A stretch of 33,185 nt of DNA from Candidatus Thorarchaeota archaeon (GTDB lineage Archaea > Asgardarchaeota > Thorarchaeia > Thorarchaeales > Thorarchaeaceae). This document shows, one piece after another, positions 23,392 to 30,724 of the stretch; positions within the stretch are counted from its first letter, which is position 1, and every line of letters starts with the position of its first letter. The stretch spans positions 1 to 33,185 of the forward strand of contig JAEORN010000242.1 of NCBI GenBank assembly GCA_016840825.1. Reading direction: 5' to 3'. A program made the translations under genes and the position numbers. The notes beneath the pieces are model-generated. The model was given only the letters and a program-made list of their open reading frames with translations. It had not been told where the DNA came from and did no database searches.

Positions 23392-24093
23392 ATGGATTTT
23401 CCTGATGACCTTAGACTGGCAGAAGCAGCTTTACAGCATGCAGAAGAAGAGTTCTTGAAAGGAACTGATGGAATATCTGAGGCTTTGATAAGCCAGCTGT
23501 CAACAGGTACATTCTCATCAGATGCAGAAATAGCACGAGGACGGATGCAGAATCTTGATGAATCGCGATATATCAAATGGAGCCGTTGGGAGAAGAAATT
23601 CGAATTCTCAGCTTCATTTTGGACGGATGAGGGTTATCCAAGTATCGATACCACTACGTTACATGCTAGTAATGCTGATTGGTATTCGAAGAGAACAGGA
23701 ACGACCTCTTTTGTTAGGGACCTGATGTTGCATCGAACTATCAAGGCACCGACTGTAGATAGCGAGCGAAATGGGATGCCAACCTCATTCGGAACACCAT
23801 CAAACGTATGGCTACTTGATTTTGTGGTTCTTTCTAGTCTTCGCCTCTCATTCAAGCGTCATTGGGAAAAGCTAGTTCAAGATATCGTGAAGAAACGCGC
23901 TCAGACCGACCTGCAATTAGTAGCTGAGCGGCTCGGATTGACAATCCAAGAAATCCTTGCCATTGTTCGAAAAGTCCGAAATCTGGATGATAGAGTAATC
24001 GAGTTCGATGTAAGTGACTCCAGTAAGAATCTAACCTACCAATGTAGGAATCCCAATCCCGAAATAACGCCGATTGTCGACATTTCCATATAG
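23392..24093 (+). CDS. Hypothetical protein, 233 residues
   Basis: I recognise no family. It is soluble with an N-terminal helical part (DDLRLAEAALQHAEEEFLKG), a beta-rich middle with many aromatic residues (KWSRWEKKFEFSASFW), and a C-terminal part (DLQLVAERLGLTIQEILAIV, then RKVRNLDDRVIEFDV) that looks like a helix-turn-helix, possibly a DNA-binding domain. The start at 23392 has TGGAGAT 6 bases upstream; a GTG at 23371 is in frame. It converges on the SSB gene. A regulator is possible but not shown. Confidence 0.6.
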   Translation: MDFPDDLRLAEAALQHAEEEFLKGTDGISEALISQLSTGTFSSDAEIARGRMQNLDESRYIKWSRWEKKFEFSASFWTDEGYPSIDTTTLHASNADWYSKRTGTTSFVRDLMLHRTIKAPTVDSERNGMPTSFGTPSNVWLLDFVVLSSLRLSFKRHWEKLVQDIVKKRAQTDLQLVAERLGLTIQEILAIVRKVRNLDDRVIEFDVSDSSKNLTYQCRNPNPEITPIVDISI

Positions 24094-24217
24094 TATCTGG
24101 CAGTCCTTCATTATCGCGCAATTCCTCTCAATCTAACAAGAATGTGAATGAAAAAAGAAGGGATGGGCAATCCATTTCAGATCGCCTTATTCATGTATAG
24201 CTATTCGATAGGTCGAA

Positions 24218-24745
24218 TTAGTAACGACGTCCGCCGCCACTGCGTCGATCTCTTCCGCCATATCCGCCGCTGCTACCTCTGCGATCGCCACCATAGCCGC
24301 CACTGCGTCCGCCGCCGCCGTACCCGCTACGACCTCCACCATCTCCACCATAGCTTCTTCGACGTCGGGTGTCTTCATGCTCAGCTGCAGACATATCGTT
24401 GCCAGAATTCACTTCCTCAATGGCTTCTTCAGCATCACTGAGCTCTCCGTACTTACCTACATTCAGCCTTAGGTTTCCCCTAAATAGACCTGTGTAGCCA
24501 TTCTTCAGCACGTATGTTGAACCAACTTCAATACTATCAATATGATCGTCCCACAATGGAACTGCAACCGTACCGGTTGAATCTCCAACAATAGCATCTA
24601 AAACTCTATGTGAATCTCCATCATTTCTTGATGAAACTTCACGCTCTTCACCTAGTTCCATGACCTTGAAGGTAATGACTAGATTCTTCATTTGTGGCTT
24701 CAATTCAGCCACTGTAGCCTCAATAGGCTCTCTGTCGTAACTCAT
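24218..24745 (-). CDS. OB-fold single-stranded-DNA/RNA-binding protein with RGG tail
   Basis: Residues 1-102 of this 175-residue protein form one OB-fold of the archaeal SSB / SOSS-B (hSSB1) kind: AELKPQMKNLVITFKVME, DAIVGDSTGTVAVPLWDDHI, and GSTYVLKNGYTGLFRGNLRL. An acidic linker (SDAEEAIEEVNSGNDMSAAE, 103-122) follows, then a 49-residue tail of repeated Arg, Gly, Tyr and Ser (SYGGDGGGRSGYGGGGRSGG and more), an RGG box. The OB-fold binds single-stranded DNA; RGG tails add RNA binding and self-association. The ATG at 24745 is preceded by GTGAGTGAT. A paralog without the tail starts beyond the right edge (33047-33185). It may act in repair or RNA metabolism. Confidence 0.9.
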   Translation of the reverse strand: MSYDREPIEATVAELKPQMKNLVITFKVMELGEEREVSSRNDGDSHRVLDAIVGDSTGTVAVPLWDDHIDSIEVGSTYVLKNGYTGLFRGNLRLNVGKYGELSDAEEAIEEVNSGNDMSAAEHEDTRRRRSYGGDGGGRSGYGGGGRSGGYGGDRRGSSGGYGGRDRRSGGGRRY

Positions 24746-25018
24746 TTGTATCACTCACTTATGCCTAAGCATAATTGATTTACAGGTTGTCAAAAAAAGC
24801 GGTATCATCTGGGGAGAACGAATGTGGTTTCCCAATCACGAACTCTTTCGGCGAAAGCGCATCTTACTTGCATTTCCTGCATATAGTTCTTCTAAATGTT
24901 CCCTTATAGGGCTATACATTGTAGCCCTTTCCTATATTCAGACTCAAAGAATGTCTTCTCAGGTTGGACTTGCAGGTGTCCTCACGTATTTAACGTGAAT
25001 CACATCGGATTGGTCAGG
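24746..25018. other. Divergent SSB/YwbE control region
   Basis: The 273 bases hold three perfect inverted repeats. TTATGC-CTAA-GCATAA (24759-24774) lies upstream of the SSB gene. AGGGCTA-TACATTG-TAGCCCT (24908-24928) lies between the genes. CACGT-ATTTA-ACGTG (24983-24997) surrounds the YwbE TATA box. No coding frame is convincing. Confidence 0.55.
24983..24997 (+). promoter_or_regulatory. TATA box inside an inverted repeat, YwbE promoter
   Basis: CACGT-ATTTA-ACGTG is a perfect 5-bp inverted repeat whose centre is the TATTTAA box, about 27 bases before the ATG at 25019. A repressor bound here would exclude TBP. Confidence 0.5.
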
Positions 25019-25240
25019 ATGAATCAAGCAAAAAAGACCACTGGAATACTTCGAAAGGATCTCCATAGGGGCGATACAGTCGATATTGTCATGAAGAAGG
25101 ATCAACGTACCAACCAGCTCACCCGCGGCATCGTGAAAGAGATTCTGACAAACTCGCCATCACACCCTCACGGTATAAAGGTCCGCCTTCAGACTGGGGA
25201 GGTTGGGCGTGTCCAGGCAATCATCAAATCACACATCTAA
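25019..25240 (+). CDS. ywbE: YwbE family protein
   Basis: The 73-residue protein is full length for the YwbE (DUF2196) family: GILRKDLHRGDTVDIVMKKD, QRTNQLTRGIVKEILTNSP, HPHGIKVRLQTGEVGRVQAI. The KKDQRT, TRGIVK and SxHPHGIKVRL runs are the family's conserved core. It is a small, probably SH3-like beta protein whose function has not been worked out; it is found in bacteria and archaea. The ATG at 25019 gives exactly the family length, while an in-frame upstream start (24896) adds 41 unconserved residues. Its TATA box sits at leaderless distance. Confidence 0.9.
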   Translation: MNQAKKTTGILRKDLHRGDTVDIVMKKDQRTNQLTRGIVKEILTNSPSHPHGIKVRLQTGEVGRVQAIIKSHI

Positions 25241-25348
25241 GAATCTAATAGTTCTCTAGGATTCAGTCAGAGGATTCTCAGGATTTTATTGATATTATCA
25301 TATCTTTCTTTGGTTATCAATCAATGATATCTGCTAGGAAAGAAGACG

Positions 25349-25446
25349 AAAGAGGAAGTTCGAGGCGCTCTAAAACTGAAGGCCGACTACATCTGCTTCT
25401 CTTGCCTGTTGGGTAGATAATCATGCCAGAAGATTTCCCGTGCCCT
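25349..25446 (+). repeat. Composite element, copy F (degenerate hairpin plus box)
   Basis: GAGGAAGTTCGAGGCGCTCT is a decayed AGGGAGC hairpin, followed by AAAACTGAAGGCCGAC and the box: ATCTGC (25391), 16-base loop, GTAGAT (25413; one G-T pair), then AATCATGCCAGAAGATTTCC. It lies between the convergent YwbE and S41 genes. Confidence 0.75.
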
Positions 25447-25453
25447 GATGATC

Positions 25454-26908
25454 TCAAAGCTCTTGATGAAGAACGAAATCGACAAGTTCTGTCATGTTTC
25501 CGAAACTACTCTCATAATAGACATCCGGATGAACACATACTTCCTCATTAGCTGCCCCAGTATAATCGATACCCATCCCGGGTGTGAATCTCACAAGTAA
25601 TTTCGAGTTTGGAAGGATGTAGTAGATTGGTGAGTCGCTAATCCCATCTCCTCCTGATGGCTTTCCGTAAAGCTTTGCGAATCCTGTTTCCTTGCAGAAT
25701 AAGGCAAAGGCATCTGTAGCAGAGAACGTTATTGCATCAATAAGGACAACAATCTTTCCCTTGAAATCAATTTCATTAGAAGGCTCTACTGCTTGGGTGT
25801 AATCATAGATTGTGAAATCATCACATATTACTTCAGGTGGTAGTTTGCCAAAAGTATCCTTGGGCACAAGATCACCAATCTCTGCCACTTTCCGAAACAT
25901 CTCTACATAATCGCCCGATCTGAAGGCAAGATACATCTTACTGATCAATTTCGTTTTCGCTAGAGGTGAGATAACATTACGCATCCACGGTTCATAACAT
26001 CCGCCTTGGTTTCCACGGACATCAATGATTAGGAGTTCAAAATCCTCAATGTGTCTATAGAACTCCATCAGGACCTTGTTGTCATCGGCTGCAAGGGACT
26101 CTTCGAAGTCTCCGATACGAACATACCCCGCCTTCTTTTCAGGCCATATTTCAGTTTCCAGTCTGAGTACAGGATATACAGCTGTGAACGAATACTTGAA
26201 TTCATACCCTGTTTCAAAAACAACGTTCTTTCTATCACCAGATTCTGTTTCAATGGTGAACTCTGCATCTGCTCCGAAATGCTTGGGCTGTATTCGGAAG
26301 AGGTAGAATAGCTCTCTCTTGAAATCCCAGTTTAAGATGCCCTTTTCATAGCAATCCCTTACAGCTTCGTGGATTGGTTTGCCATTTACAGCAACGACTC
26401 GCGAATGGATGCCATATTTTTCCTTCCAATCTCCGTAGCCTGCTTCAATGAGATAGTCCCCGTTGTTATACCAAGCCTCAGCGTCAAAGTTGAGTGAGTT
26501 GCGTTCCTTTAGGAACTCATCAATAATAGGTTCCCAATATTTGTAGAATTCTTTCAATCTCTCACTGAATACTTCACTAAATGGAGCCGTTGTTCTATAG
26601 TATTCCACTTCGTAGAAGCCGCCTAACCAATCTGGTGTAATAATTGCCGCGTGCCCATTTTGCAATGCTTGGACAGCATCGAATATGACCTCGAGGTAGT
26701 CCGATGTCGTTTTTCCATTTCTAATGCGGTCGCAATATCTCTCACAGAAGTCAAGCCATCGATAGCCAAGTTGTCTCTCTTTCAGTTTAATGTAGGGATT
26801 ATTGTCACGCATTATGGAGAAGAGTGCTTCAAGATCTTCCAACCATTCCTCTTCTGTCATGTCTTGAGGATGAATGTCATTGAACGTAATTTTGGAGCCT
26901 GATGGCAT
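25454..26908 (-). CDS. S41 family (tail-specific) serine peptidase
   Basis: The 484-residue protein has an N-terminal helical part (about 18-130), a PDZ-like segment (VVAVNGKPIHEAV, 171-183), and the S41 core. The core has GYVRIGDFEES (261-271), LLIIDVRGNQGG (292-303), KIVVLIDAITFSATDAFALF with the nucleophile Ser396, YGKPSGGDGISDS (414-426), and GIDYTGAANEEVCVHPDV (446-463). The Ser-Ala and Gly-Lys elements match C-terminal processing peptidases. It has no signal peptide or membrane helix, so it should be cytoplasmic, unlike most bacterial CtpA. It would cleave unfolded or C-terminally tagged proteins; the substrate is unknown. Confidence 0.88.
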   Translation of the reverse strand: MPSGSKITFNDIHPQDMTEEEWLEDLEALFSIMRDNNPYIKLKERQLGYRWLDFCERYCDRIRNGKTTSDYLEVIFDAVQALQNGHAAIITPDWLGGFYEVEYYRTTAPFSEVFSERLKEFYKYWEPIIDEFLKERNSLNFDAEAWYNNGDYLIEAGYGDWKEKYGIHSRVVAVNGKPIHEAVRDCYEKGILNWDFKRELFYLFRIQPKHFGADAEFTIETESGDRKNVVFETGYEFKYSFTAVYPVLRLETEIWPEKKAGYVRIGDFEESLAADDNKVLMEFYRHIEDFELLIIDVRGNQGGCYEPWMRNVISPLAKTKLISKMYLAFRSGDYVEMFRKVAEIGDLVPKDTFGKLPPEVICDDFTIYDYTQAVEPSNEIDFKGKIVVLIDAITFSATDAFALFCKETGFAKLYGKPSGGDGISDSPIYYILPNSKLLVRFTPGMGIDYTGAANEEVCVHPDVYYESSFGNMTELVDFVLHQEL

Positions 26909-27046
26909 GCTCTCACAAGACTTTGTTGAATGTTTTATGTTTGACTATGAACGCTTTGATGTAGAAGATTTGGTTGTAAAAGAAGAAAAATGAAACACTG
27001 TCGCTATGACGATTTATGACCAGTTTTCACAAGTCATCACGGCATA

Positions 27047-27637
27047 TCATTGCCCAAACGCTTCGTATGTCTTTCCAATGCTGAAACCATCTCCTATGAC
27101 TTCTCCAACAGACATGTATTTCTGTTCCCTTGAGTAGAAGAGAGGTCTAATTCTATCCAAACCTGCCAATGACTCTCTTCCATTCTTTTCATCAACAAGT
27201 TCATCGTCTACAAATGTTCCCTCTACCAAACCGTAGAAGACATCATATCCACCAACTCGGTGTGTTTGATATACTGAACATTCAAGACAGACTGGACATT
27301 CTTCTACCATAGGAGCATTTCCAAGATCACCATAAAAGACAGTAAAGACCTTTGATTTGTCTTTCCTCTTTCCAGTAACTATTCCCACATAATCAGTTTC
27401 AATCACTTGGTCGACAGAAGGAAAGTTGACACTGAATGTACCGTTTTCATGGATTCCTTTGTTTGTGTAATGACCCGCCCCCGAAGATATGTATACAATT
27501 GGAGGATTTGAGAGTGAGATAATTCCCACATTACCCAATGTATTGAAATTCGGTTTCCCTTGAACAGTTGCTCCAGCGATAACGATAGGTATGGGGTAGA
27601 TGAACGCAGTATTCTTGATCCTTCTCTTGGCTATCAT
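27047..27637 (-). CDS. Flavin reductase-like (FMN-binding split barrel) protein
   Basis: The 196-residue protein shows the flavin reductase domain: IYPIPIVIAGATVQGKPNFN, TLGNVGIISLSNPPIVYISS, HYTNKGIHENGTFSVNFPS, and the C-terminal DRIRPLFYSREQKYMSVGEV. Members bind FMN or FAD and are used as flavin reductases or as partners of oxygenases and flavodoxins. The CPVCLECSVYQ segment carries two Cys that are frequent in archaeal members. It has no obvious operon partner; it is divergent from the TPR gene at 27903, with a composite repeat in the gap. Confidence 0.88.
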   Translation of the reverse strand: MIAKRRIKNTAFIYPIPIVIAGATVQGKPNFNTLGNVGIISLSNPPIVYISSGAGHYTNKGIHENGTFSVNFPSVDQVIETDYVGIVTGKRKDKSKVFTVFYGDLGNAPMVEECPVCLECSVYQTHRVGGYDVFYGLVEGTFVDDELVDEKNGRESLAGLDRIRPLFYSREQKYMSVGEVIGDGFSIGKTYEAFGQ

Positions 27638-27734
27638 GATTCTTTCTAATTTGCATCATCATGCACTATCTATTGACTCTTGTCAAGTACGTAATGGCTT
27701 TACTGTCGTAATGTAATGTCAAAATGGAAAAAAG

Positions 27735-27838
27735 CGGAGTGAGGGTACATGAGGCTCCCTTGAAACGGAATACGAATTACATCTACTTCTCTTGACTAAG
27801 GGGGAGATTTAGGTTCGAATATTTCCCGTTTCATGACG
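27735..27838 (+). repeat. Composite element, copy G (partial hairpin plus box)
   Basis: GAGGGTACATGAGGCTCCCT (27741-27760) retains part of the hairpin, followed by TGAAACGGAATACGAATTAC and the box ATCTAC (27781), 16-base loop, GGAGAT (27803), then GGTTCGAATATTTCCCGTTT and CATGACGAAG. Unlike copies D, F and H it lies upstream of, not after, the nearest + strand gene. Confidence 0.75.
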
Positions 27839-27902
27839 AAGCAAAAGACTCATTTCAAAGTTCACTCAGAGGTGCATAGTTCAATTGGGAGTGGGTTCTG
27901 TC

Positions 27903-29402
27903 ATGAAGTATCTTGGAACTATTACCAAATATTCCCAGTTCATAGATAATGACACCAAAAGCATAGTCGAGTCGGTAATGAAGGTTGCCTACAATTACTG
28001 GGATTTTGTATCTGCCCTAGGCAAAAAATCATGTGAGGAAGGATCTTCAGAATTACTGGTTTTCCTGACAGCATTGCATGCGGCTAACCTTCGACGTATA
28101 GACACTCTTGAGATGCTATGGGAAAACCATTCGAAGAATTTGCTTATTCTTCCTTTTCTTGCAAGGGTCGGTGTTAGTGTACATGGAATGTCGTATAGTC
28201 GTCCTATGGACCAAGAGCACATAGACCAGCTATTTTCGATGAAACTTGATGATTGGATCGCTTTTCTTGTTTACCAAGAGCTATGGAATTATACAAGCAT
28301 AGTGGATCTACGATTGCCGTTTGCAGAGAAATTCTATAATCGACTAGAATACTTGGTCCAAAACAATCCTATATTGAGGTGCTTTGAACCTGAGCTTCTT
28401 CTTCGACGTGCTTTCTATTATCGACTTGAAGGAGACTACATGAAGAGTGTTGAATGCTGTGAATCTGCTTACAACTTGGCTAATCAAATAGACGACAAGT
28501 TGGAAATGGCTGAAGCACTACATGCTATGAGTGTCATAAGGAACATCGACATTGGTCGGGCAATGGACTTGGTATCAAGGGCTAAGTCACTCTACGAAGA
28601 ACTTGGTCATAAATCACGCATTGCAGAAATGGTAAATGTCCAAGGAATCATACATGGAATGCGTGGAGAACTCAGTGCCGCTTTAGATTGCTATAATGAA
28701 TGTATCATTCTCAGAGAGAAGGCAGGTCTACAGCACTCTATTATTGCTTCAAATATCTCATGGATATACAGTGGGATGAAGCGGTTCAATGATGCCTATG
28801 AATGGGGTAAGATGGCACTTTCCACACTTGAAACTCAACCAGAGAGCCTTCCTCATGCATACACTGCAGTAGCTTTAGCTCTTATTGGACTCAATCACCA
28901 TGATGAAGCTATAGAGTATCTCGATGAAAGCATGAAATTGACTCTTAAGCGAAGTGATGATTTTGCATACATCAAGGAGCAAATTGTCCTAGGACTAATT
29001 GAACGGGCTAAAGGAAATATATCCGAGTCCATTTCGATTCTCGAAGGTGCACTGAAGGTTGCTGAAGACCTTGGCGAACAGAGTTGGATAAATACGTGCC
29101 TTCTCACCTTAGCTGCATCTGAGGTGGAGGATTGGACATTCCGTAGTGAGAATCCCACATTTGATGAATCCGCATCATATCTGTTTCGCTTGGAGAAGCG
29201 TTCTCGCGAGAGGAGCTATCTCGGATTCTGGGGTCTTGCTCTTTTTCTCCAGGCTCAAATGAAAATCAATCAGGGCCAAAGAAACAAAGCTATGAGTCTG
29301 TTGCGAGAGGTAAGAGGATTAGCTCAACAGCCAGGACTGAAGTTTCTTGAAGATTTGATTGTGGAATTTGACGAAGCTCCTGACTTCAATGAGTGGAAAT
29401 AG
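27903..29402 (+). CDS. TPR-repeat protein, full length
   Basis: The 499-residue soluble helical protein is a full-length paralog of the truncated gene at the left edge. Its N-terminal 180 residues are helical without clear repeats. TPR-like repeats follow from about 180 (YYRLEGDYMKSVECCESAYN, GIIHGMRGELSAALDCYNEC, ALALIGLNHHDEAIEYLDES, RAKGNISESISILEGALKVA). The C-terminal block YLGFWGLALFLQAQMKINQ matches the paralog. The ATG at 27903 was chosen over TTG 27885; a GAGTGGG stretch lies 7 bases upstream. It is a protein-binding scaffold of unknown partner, and no signalling domain is attached. Confidence 0.85.
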   Translation: MKYLGTITKYSQFIDNDTKSIVESVMKVAYNYWDFVSALGKKSCEEGSSELLVFLTALHAANLRRIDTLEMLWENHSKNLLILPFLARVGVSVHGMSYSRPMDQEHIDQLFSMKLDDWIAFLVYQELWNYTSIVDLRLPFAEKFYNRLEYLVQNNPILRCFEPELLLRRAFYYRLEGDYMKSVECCESAYNLANQIDDKLEMAEALHAMSVIRNIDIGRAMDLVSRAKSLYEELGHKSRIAEMVNVQGIIHGMRGELSAALDCYNECIILREKAGLQHSIIASNISWIYSGMKRFNDAYEWGKMALSTLETQPESLPHAYTAVALALIGLNHHDEAIEYLDESMKLTLKRSDDFAYIKEQIVLGLIERAKGNISESISILEGALKVAEDLGEQSWINTCLLTLAASEVEDWTFRSENPTFDESASYLFRLEKRSRERSYLGFWGLALFLQAQMKINQGQRNKAMSLLREVRGLAQQPGLKFLEDLIVEFDEAPDFNEWK

Positions 29403-29403
29403 A

Positions 29404-29500
29404 GAAATGAGGGAGCAAGCAGCTCCCTTGATACTGAATATGAATTACGTCTGCTTCTCTTACCTGTACGGCAGATAATCAGGCCCACTGCTCCTTGGAA
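29404..29500 (+). repeat. Composite element, copy H (hairpin plus box)
   Basis: AGGGAGC-AAGCA-GCTCCCT (29410-29428) begins 8 bases after the TPR stop, followed by TGATACTGAATATGAATTAC. The box has GTCTGC (29449), a 16-base loop TTCTCTTACCTGTACG and GCAGAT (29471), with a G-T pair in place of A-T. The 3' flank after AATCAGGCC diverges from the other copies. Confidence 0.8.
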
Positions 29501-29582
29501 TCGTAGTGATTTCACCAGCAACAATGAGCTCCTTATTTTCCTGCGCTTGTAATCAATCTCTTATAGTAAAGAACGAAATACT

Positions 29583-30461
29583 ATGACAAATAGAATCTCT
29601 AAAAAGGTGATCAAGCTGAGAGAATCTAATTACCTTGACCTTCAAACCCAAATAGAATCCATCACTCGAAAGTGGTGGTTCTACCTCATTCTATTGATTC
29701 TACAGATGCTCCCTCCGTTCACTTCTGTACCCATCAGCTCAGAACAGGCCGGCCTTATAATAGGCGCTGCACTCTCTCAGGCAATCGTCTACGACATCGC
29801 TGCTCTTTTCCCCTTATTCAAGATACTCGCGATTCTGATGATTGCCTCTGTCTTCTTCCTAAAGCGCCAAGTATCAAGATACTTCAGCTTCTATGTAGGT
29901 ACGTTCTATATTCTTGTAGCCTTCCTTCAGAGTATTGCCTTTACAGAGGAATTTGGACTTGTTATCATTACAACGAATCTATTGATGTTTCTATTTGTTG
30001 GATCGTTGTGGTTCTGGGAAGCAGTGGTCAGAAGGAATGACTTTTCCACTGCCCATTTTGACAAATCAAGAATTTGGATAATCCCACTCGCCATACTAGC
30101 GTTTTGGTATCCCATTGATGGGGTCACAATGATGCCAGATTTCAATCCTGCTTTACTAATCACAAACGAGGCCGGACTGACCTATTGCATGATGACTCCT
30201 GTGTTTCTCACAATCCTGATTCTCTTCTATCCACACATCAATACTGCTACTTTTAGGGTAACTAGTTTTGTAGGATTGATAATTGGCTTTTACAACATCT
30301 TGTCGAATTTCTTAATCTATCCTGAACTCCTAATATGGAATGGATTTCTCCACATTCCTCTGATGATAATCTCTATCTATGCATTCATTCTCTCTCTCAG
30401 AAAATCAGATTCCACCATATCTGAAATCGCGCCAGAAGAAGGAGTTGTTGAAGAAAAGTAG
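29583..30461 (+). CDS. Hypothetical seven-helix membrane protein
   Basis: The 292-residue protein has a basic N-terminal 35 residues, about seven or eight membrane helices starting at WWFYLILLILQMLPPF, and a Glu-rich tail. I recognise no family. Acidic and Trp residues sit inside or near the helices (FWEAVVRRNDFS; WYPIDGVTMMPDFNP), so a small-molecule transporter or receptor is conceivable but not shown. A CTTATAGTAAAG stretch about 25 bases upstream of the ATG suggests a leaderless mRNA. Composite element H precedes it and copy I follows. Confidence 0.7.
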   Translation: MTNRISKKVIKLRESNYLDLQTQIESITRKWWFYLILLILQMLPPFTSVPISSEQAGLIIGAALSQAIVYDIAALFPLFKILAILMIASVFFLKRQVSRYFSFYVGTFYILVAFLQSIAFTEEFGLVIITTNLLMFLFVGSLWFWEAVVRRNDFSTAHFDKSRIWIIPLAILAFWYPIDGVTMMPDFNPALLITNEAGLTYCMMTPVFLTILILFYPHINTATFRVTSFVGLIIGFYNILSNFLIYPELLIWNGFLHIPLMIISIYAFILSLRKSDSTISEIAPEEGVVEEK

Positions 30462-30477
30462 CCCATGAGTGCGAGGT

Positions 30478-30535
30478 ACAACTGCTTTTCTTGACTCTAC
30501 GGTAGATAGTCAGGTCCGAAAAGTCCTCTGGTCTT
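30478..30535 (+). repeat. Box element copy I
   Basis: AACTGC (30480), 16-base loop with TTTTCTTGACTCTACG, GTAGAT (30502), then AGTCAGGTCCGAAAAGTCC. One arm pair is lost and one is G-T. It follows the membrane-protein gene, with only a weak GAGTGCGAGG trace of the hairpin part. Confidence 0.65.
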
Positions 30536-30724
30536 CGACGTGCTCATTCATCCTTCTTTGGACTGCAGTCTTGGAAATACACTTAGAACCTGATATCGAG
30601 ATATTTGAGATTCTTCTACCACCAATAGGTTGCTAAGTTACTAGGTTTCATATTCTTGTAGTTTGAGCCCCTTTTTTATTTCTAATATCTGATTTGTTCT
30701 CTGAAACACGAAAATCCATGAAGT

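Noticed and set aside
24187..24378. Ala/Val-rich frame opposite the SSB tail
   Set aside because: It is the complement of the Gly/Arg codons of the RGG tail, a composition shadow.
27812..27822. GGTTCGAAT in box copy G looks like a tRNA T-loop
   Set aside because: The other copies have diverged here, and no acceptor, anticodon or D arm can be folded around it.
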